From assembly GCA_047518005.1 (NCBI GenBank), contig JAKZRT010000001.1:1-24417 (forward strand): DNA of 24,417 bases, read 5' to 3'. Positions 23,698 to 24,417 of the stretch are shown here, piece by piece (the stretch's first letter is position 1; each line of letters opens with the position of its first letter). Below the pieces are notes generated by a model that saw nothing but the letters and a program-made list of their open reading frames with translations, made no database searches and was not told the origin of the DNA. Made by a program: the position numbers and the translations under genes. This DNA is from JAKZRT01 sp047518005 (GTDB lineage Bacteria; Pseudomonadota; Alphaproteobacteria; Rhodobacterales; Rhodobacteraceae).

Positions 23698-23940
23698 TCA
23701 TGTGGTATCGGCGTCGTCATCCTCGACAACCAGCACGTTACGTAGGTTTCGAGCGAGCTCTTCAGGTGTTACGCCAGGAATGCTCACGTCGGCCTCAAGC
23801 TCGGCCTTCGATGGCTGGAAGCTGTGCGGCTTAACCATGACGGTTGGGCGCGCTTTCTCCAGCTTGTCGGGTGTAGGCTCCGGCATGGTGTTTTTGACTT
23901 GGCGACCGCTCGGCCTCTTTAGCGCCGATTTTCCTGCCAT
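23698..23940 (-). CDS. Small protein of unknown function
   Basis: The 80-residue product has a basic N-terminal half (MAGKSALKRPSGRQVK) and an acidic C-terminal half (SKAELEADVSIPGVTPEELARNL, ending VVEDDDADTT), giving a split charge as in some antitoxins or DNA-associated small proteins. AGGAGA stands about 9 bases before the ATG, good support for a real gene. The segment VKPHSFQPSKAELEADVSIP resembles a small hypothetical protein I associate with alphaproteobacterial accessory regions, but I know no function, and no toxin gene adjoins. It lies between the two 14-base direct repeats. Confidence 0.6.
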   Translation of the reverse strand: MAGKSALKRPSGRQVKNTMPEPTPDKLEKARPTVMVKPHSFQPSKAELEADVSIPGVTPEELARNLRNVLVVEDDDADTT

Positions 23941-24295
23941 GGCTAGGCTTCTCCTGGTTGCTCAGCACGCACACCGTATAACGGCTTGCCGGCGATGATC
24001 AATGCCACCGTAACCTATTGTCCAGCAAAATGTTTGGGAATTATATCGCAAAGTGCCGAAGCGCCCAAGCCAACGCTAAGCGGCCCGCTGGATCAGATGC
24101 AATCGGTTGTTGCAGGGATGGTCGGAAAGCGGTTAATGTATAGGAAGTTAGTGGCCGACCAGGGCCACACTGACATTGCGATAGGCCGTCTCCGATGCTT
24201 TCAGGCTGGGAGAGACGGGATACCTCTCGACCTTTATAGCCGAGAGGGCTCGATATGTCTATGCCTATCGCTGACGATGTCGGTAACACGCGATA
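23941..24295. other. Gene-poor stretch before the right-hand IS
   Basis: No open frame here has convincing family similarity. It contains the second direct repeat, a hairpin CCTCTCG / CGAGAGG with an 11-base loop (24223-24247), and a 9-base direct repeat CGATATGTC at 24251-24259 and 24291-24299. A plus-strand frame with MVGKRLMYRKLVADQG around 24119-24166 may be a gene remnant, but I cannot name it. Confidence 0.45.
24033..24046 (+). repeat. 14-base direct repeat, copy 2
   Basis: TTTGGGAATTATAT, identical to 23654-23667, 379 bases away in the same orientation. Confidence 0.65.
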
Positions 24296-24320
24296 TGTCC
24301 GGTTTATGTACCAGATGATC
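24296..24320 (+). repeat. Element terminus, inverted partner of 137-161
   Basis: The reverse complement matches 137-161 at 22 of 25 bases. TGTCCGGTTT at 24296-24305 recurs at 24321-24330, a 25-base period suggesting repeated transposase binding sites at the left end of the element that carries the next gene. Confidence 0.6.
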
Positions 24321-24360
24321 TGTCCGGTTTTAGAACGCCTCCAAGCCATGGAGGGAGGCG

Positions 24361-24417
24361 ATGCGTCGGACGGAGCAGGTACAGGGACTGAGATTGATGA
24401 AGTTCGAGGAGGTTTAC
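24361..24417 (+). CDS. ISNCY-like transposase, first 19 codons (runs off right edge)
   Basis: After GGAGGGAGGCG, ATG 24361 opens a frame reading MRRTEQVQGLRLMKFEEVY to the window end. This is the usual beginning of ISNCY-group transposases with an N-terminal helix-turn-helix, as I remember them. Only the start is visible, so integrity and the DDE residues cannot be judged. Confidence 0.65.
   Translation, partial: MRRTEQVQGLRLMKFEEVY

Noticed and set aside
24041..24349. 102-codon minus-strand frame with IIWYINR near its start
   Set aside because: The shared peptide with the left edge arises from the inverted terminus, not from a gene; the rest lacks family similarity.
1..24417. CRISPR array, prophage or gene transfer agent cluster
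   Set aside because: No regularly spaced short repeats and no capsid, portal, terminase or tail genes are present.

Overview
The window reads as chromosomal DNA of an alphaproteobacterium, most likely Rhodobacteraceae (Roseobacter/Rhodobacter group). This rests on gene content and wording of the proteins: a B12-dependent ribonucleotide reductase of the short Rhodobacter type, an S4 protein of alphaproteobacterial sequence, a hisC-tyrC pair, a Hint-domain protein, DUF2125, an Flp-like mini-pilin with the VTVDWVVLTA core, and a perfect CtrA box. Both edges of the window are mobile-element DNA: the C-terminal end of an IS630-type transposase at the left and the first 19 codons of an ISNCY-like transposase at the right. 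The two edges share a 25-base terminus in inverted orientation (22 of 25 identical), so the 24 kb looks like a chromosomal block bounded by insertion sequences.

Layout. 1-721: IS remnant and a 5'-truncated acyltransferase pseudogene. 722-1217: no gene. 1218-4151: nrdJ-tag operon (deoxyribonucleotide synthesis and alkylation repair). 4266-5339: Hint-domain protein. 5351-6185: rpsD with a clear promoter, strong RBS, GTG start and terminator. 6255-7623: a small membrane protein, then a divergent regulator-hydrolase gene broken by several lesions. 7767-11211: hisC and tyrC (histidine and tyrosine/phenylalanine synthesis), translationally coupled by 4-base overlaps to two tandem extensin-like secreted proteins, the first of which carries an in-frame stop. 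11326-15861, minus strand: a ChaC-like glutathione-degrading enzyme, then a MotA/ExbB-like channel protein and a 903-residue MotB/OmpA-like partner with a very long coiled coil. 15926-18137: DUF2125 and DUF2235 proteins.

18186-20059: metF and a divergent MetR-like LysR regulator around a strong palindrome, the classical arrangement of a methionine-pathway gene with its activator. 20125-22660: inositol monophosphatase family, Flp-like mini-pilin, rhomboid protease (minus strand) and a secreted TPR protein. 22712-22797: tRNA-Leu(UAA). 22983-23261: a CtrA box in front of a 77-residue protein of unknown function. 23306-24417: a decaying accessory edge with a truncated enolase-superfamily gene, a small conserved-looking protein, 14-base direct repeats and the right-hand IS.

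Most of the block looks like core genome. The best candidates for something little described are the ion-channel/coiled-coil pair at 11326-15249, with five exact-length 28-residue repeats, and the CtrA-linked small protein. The most instructive damage is the in-frame UAA directly followed by AUG in the first extensin-like gene. I see no CRISPR array, prophage, or complete defence island.
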